NCBI GenBank assembly: GCA_900472575.1
Contig: UCIV01000014.1
Coordinates: 1 to 64,000, forward strand
Reading direction: 5' to 3'
Length of the DNA: 64,000 nucleotides
From: Hyphomicrobiales bacterium
Lineage (GTDB): Bacteria; Pseudomonadota; Alphaproteobacteria; Rhizobiales; Rhizobiaceae
Under the pieces are notes generated by a model that had not been told where the DNA came from, made no database searches, and saw only the letters and a program-made list of their open reading frames with translations. Made by a program: the position numbers and the translations under genes. Below are positions 63,446 to 64,000 of the stretch, in pieces (the stretch's first letter is position 1; each line of letters begins with the position of its first letter).

Positions 63446-64000
63446 ATGCAGACTTTCGCCGACATCATCATCGTCAACGCCCGTGTGCTGACAATGGACG
63501 ATACTGCACCGAAAGCCGAAGCCCTTGCGATCTCCGGCAACAGGATCGTGGCGGTCGGCTCTACAGCCGAGATAGAGCCCCTCAAAGGACCGGCGACGCG
63601 GGTGATCGATGCGGCGCAAGGCACGGTCCTGCCGGGCTTCAATGAAGCCCATATGCATATCTTCATGGGCTCGGTCGGCCTGCGTCAGCTGTCGCTCTAC
63701 AAGGTCAAAGGCTTTGACGAGTTGAAGGCCAAGGTCGAGGACTATGCGGCGAGGAACCTCGACCTGAAGCTGCTTCTCGCCCGTTCCGCCGACTACACGA
63801 TCCTGTCGGAAACCGAACGCACCACCCGCCATGATCTCGACCGGGTTATATCCGACCGGCCTTTCGCGATGATTTCTCCGGACCACCACACCGCCTGGGC
63901 CAATACCAGGGCGCTCGAACTCGCCGGCCTTCTGCACGGCAGGCAAGTCGGCGTCGGCAACGAGGTTGTCATGGGTGAGGATGGCCTTGCCTCCGGCGAG
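63446..64000 (+). CDS. YtcJ-like amidohydrolase, N-terminal part (3' truncated by window)
   Basis: The frame opens at ATG 63446, with GAGGA upstream, and runs open to the window end, giving 185 residues. It begins ADIIIVNARVLTMDD and has the amidohydrolase metal motif GFNEAHMHIFM, in which the second-metal-ligand H-x-H is present, then the YtcJ/exoenzyme-regulatory AepA-like ISPDHHTAWANTRALELAG. It should be a metal-dependent hydrolase of amides or related bonds. It starts nine bases after the NylB-like gene, so it is in the same operon as the importer. Confidence 0.88.
   Translation, partial: MQTFADIIIVNARVLTMDDTAPKAEALAISGNRIVAVGSTAEIEPLKGPATRVIDAAQGTVLPGFNEAHMHIFMGSVGLRQLSLYKVKGFDELKAKVEDYAARNLDLKLLLARSADYTILSETERTTRHDLDRVISDRPFAMISPDHHTAWANTRALELAGLLHGRQVGVGNEVVMGEDGLASGE

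Overview
The window looks like chromosomal DNA of a Rhizobiales alphaproteobacterium of the Rhizobium/Agrobacterium type. Evidence: high G+C with strong third-position bias, proton-translocating transhydrogenase in a two-gene pntA-pntB form, a hexuronate TRAP locus, a rhizobial-style surface-polysaccharide cluster, and frequent GTG/TTG starts. The genus assignment is inference from gene content, not from a marker gene. I found no rRNA, tRNA, insertion sequence, prophage or CRISPR.

Layout. 1-3 kb: end of pta, an overlapping FocA-type formate/nitrite channel, and a convergent thiolase of the pcaF type. 3.2-10.7 kb: a GT-C-like membrane protein facing a five-gene minus-strand operon: HAD-UbiA fusion, DprE1-like FAD oxidase, SMR/EamA-type small transporter, extended SDR epimerase, class III aminotransferase. 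I read this as a prenyl-phosphate-linked pentose (possibly amino-pentose) donor pathway, related to mycobacterial decaprenyl-phospho-arabinose synthesis; it is the most interesting candidate system here. 11-21 kb: a surface-polysaccharide cluster with GH10-like hydrolase, Wzy-like polymerase, GT2, Wzx-like flippase, a DUF6492-like protein, GT4, a kinase-less Wzz/ExoP protein and WecG/TagA. No priming transferase or outer-membrane exporter is present in the window.

21.3-36.5 kb: a type I secretion locus with a TolC-like protein, a 2723-residue adhesin built of 25 Ig-like repeats, an ABC transporter with a degenerate C39 domain, an HlyD-type adaptor, and an unrecognised 566-residue protein. 36.6 kb: NylA-like amidase. 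38.4-41.5 kb: pntAB. 41.9-46.5 kb: a CstA/BtsT-type carrier flanked by a LytS/BtsS-type kinase with a histidine-rich tail and a LytTR response regulator.

46.8-58 kb: uronate catabolism. The minus-strand genes uxuB-uxuA-gntR-uxaA face the plus-strand genes uxaC-dctP-dctQ-dctM across a 976-bp A+T-rich region, and a convergent kdgF-type cupin follows. Uronates would enter by TRAP transport, unsaturated uronates would be opened by KdgF, and glucuronate would go through fructuronate and mannonate to KDG. 58.3-64 kb: a polyamine-type ABC importer (potABCD-like), a NylB-like serine hydrolase, and the start of a YtcJ-like amidohydrolase that runs off the window end.
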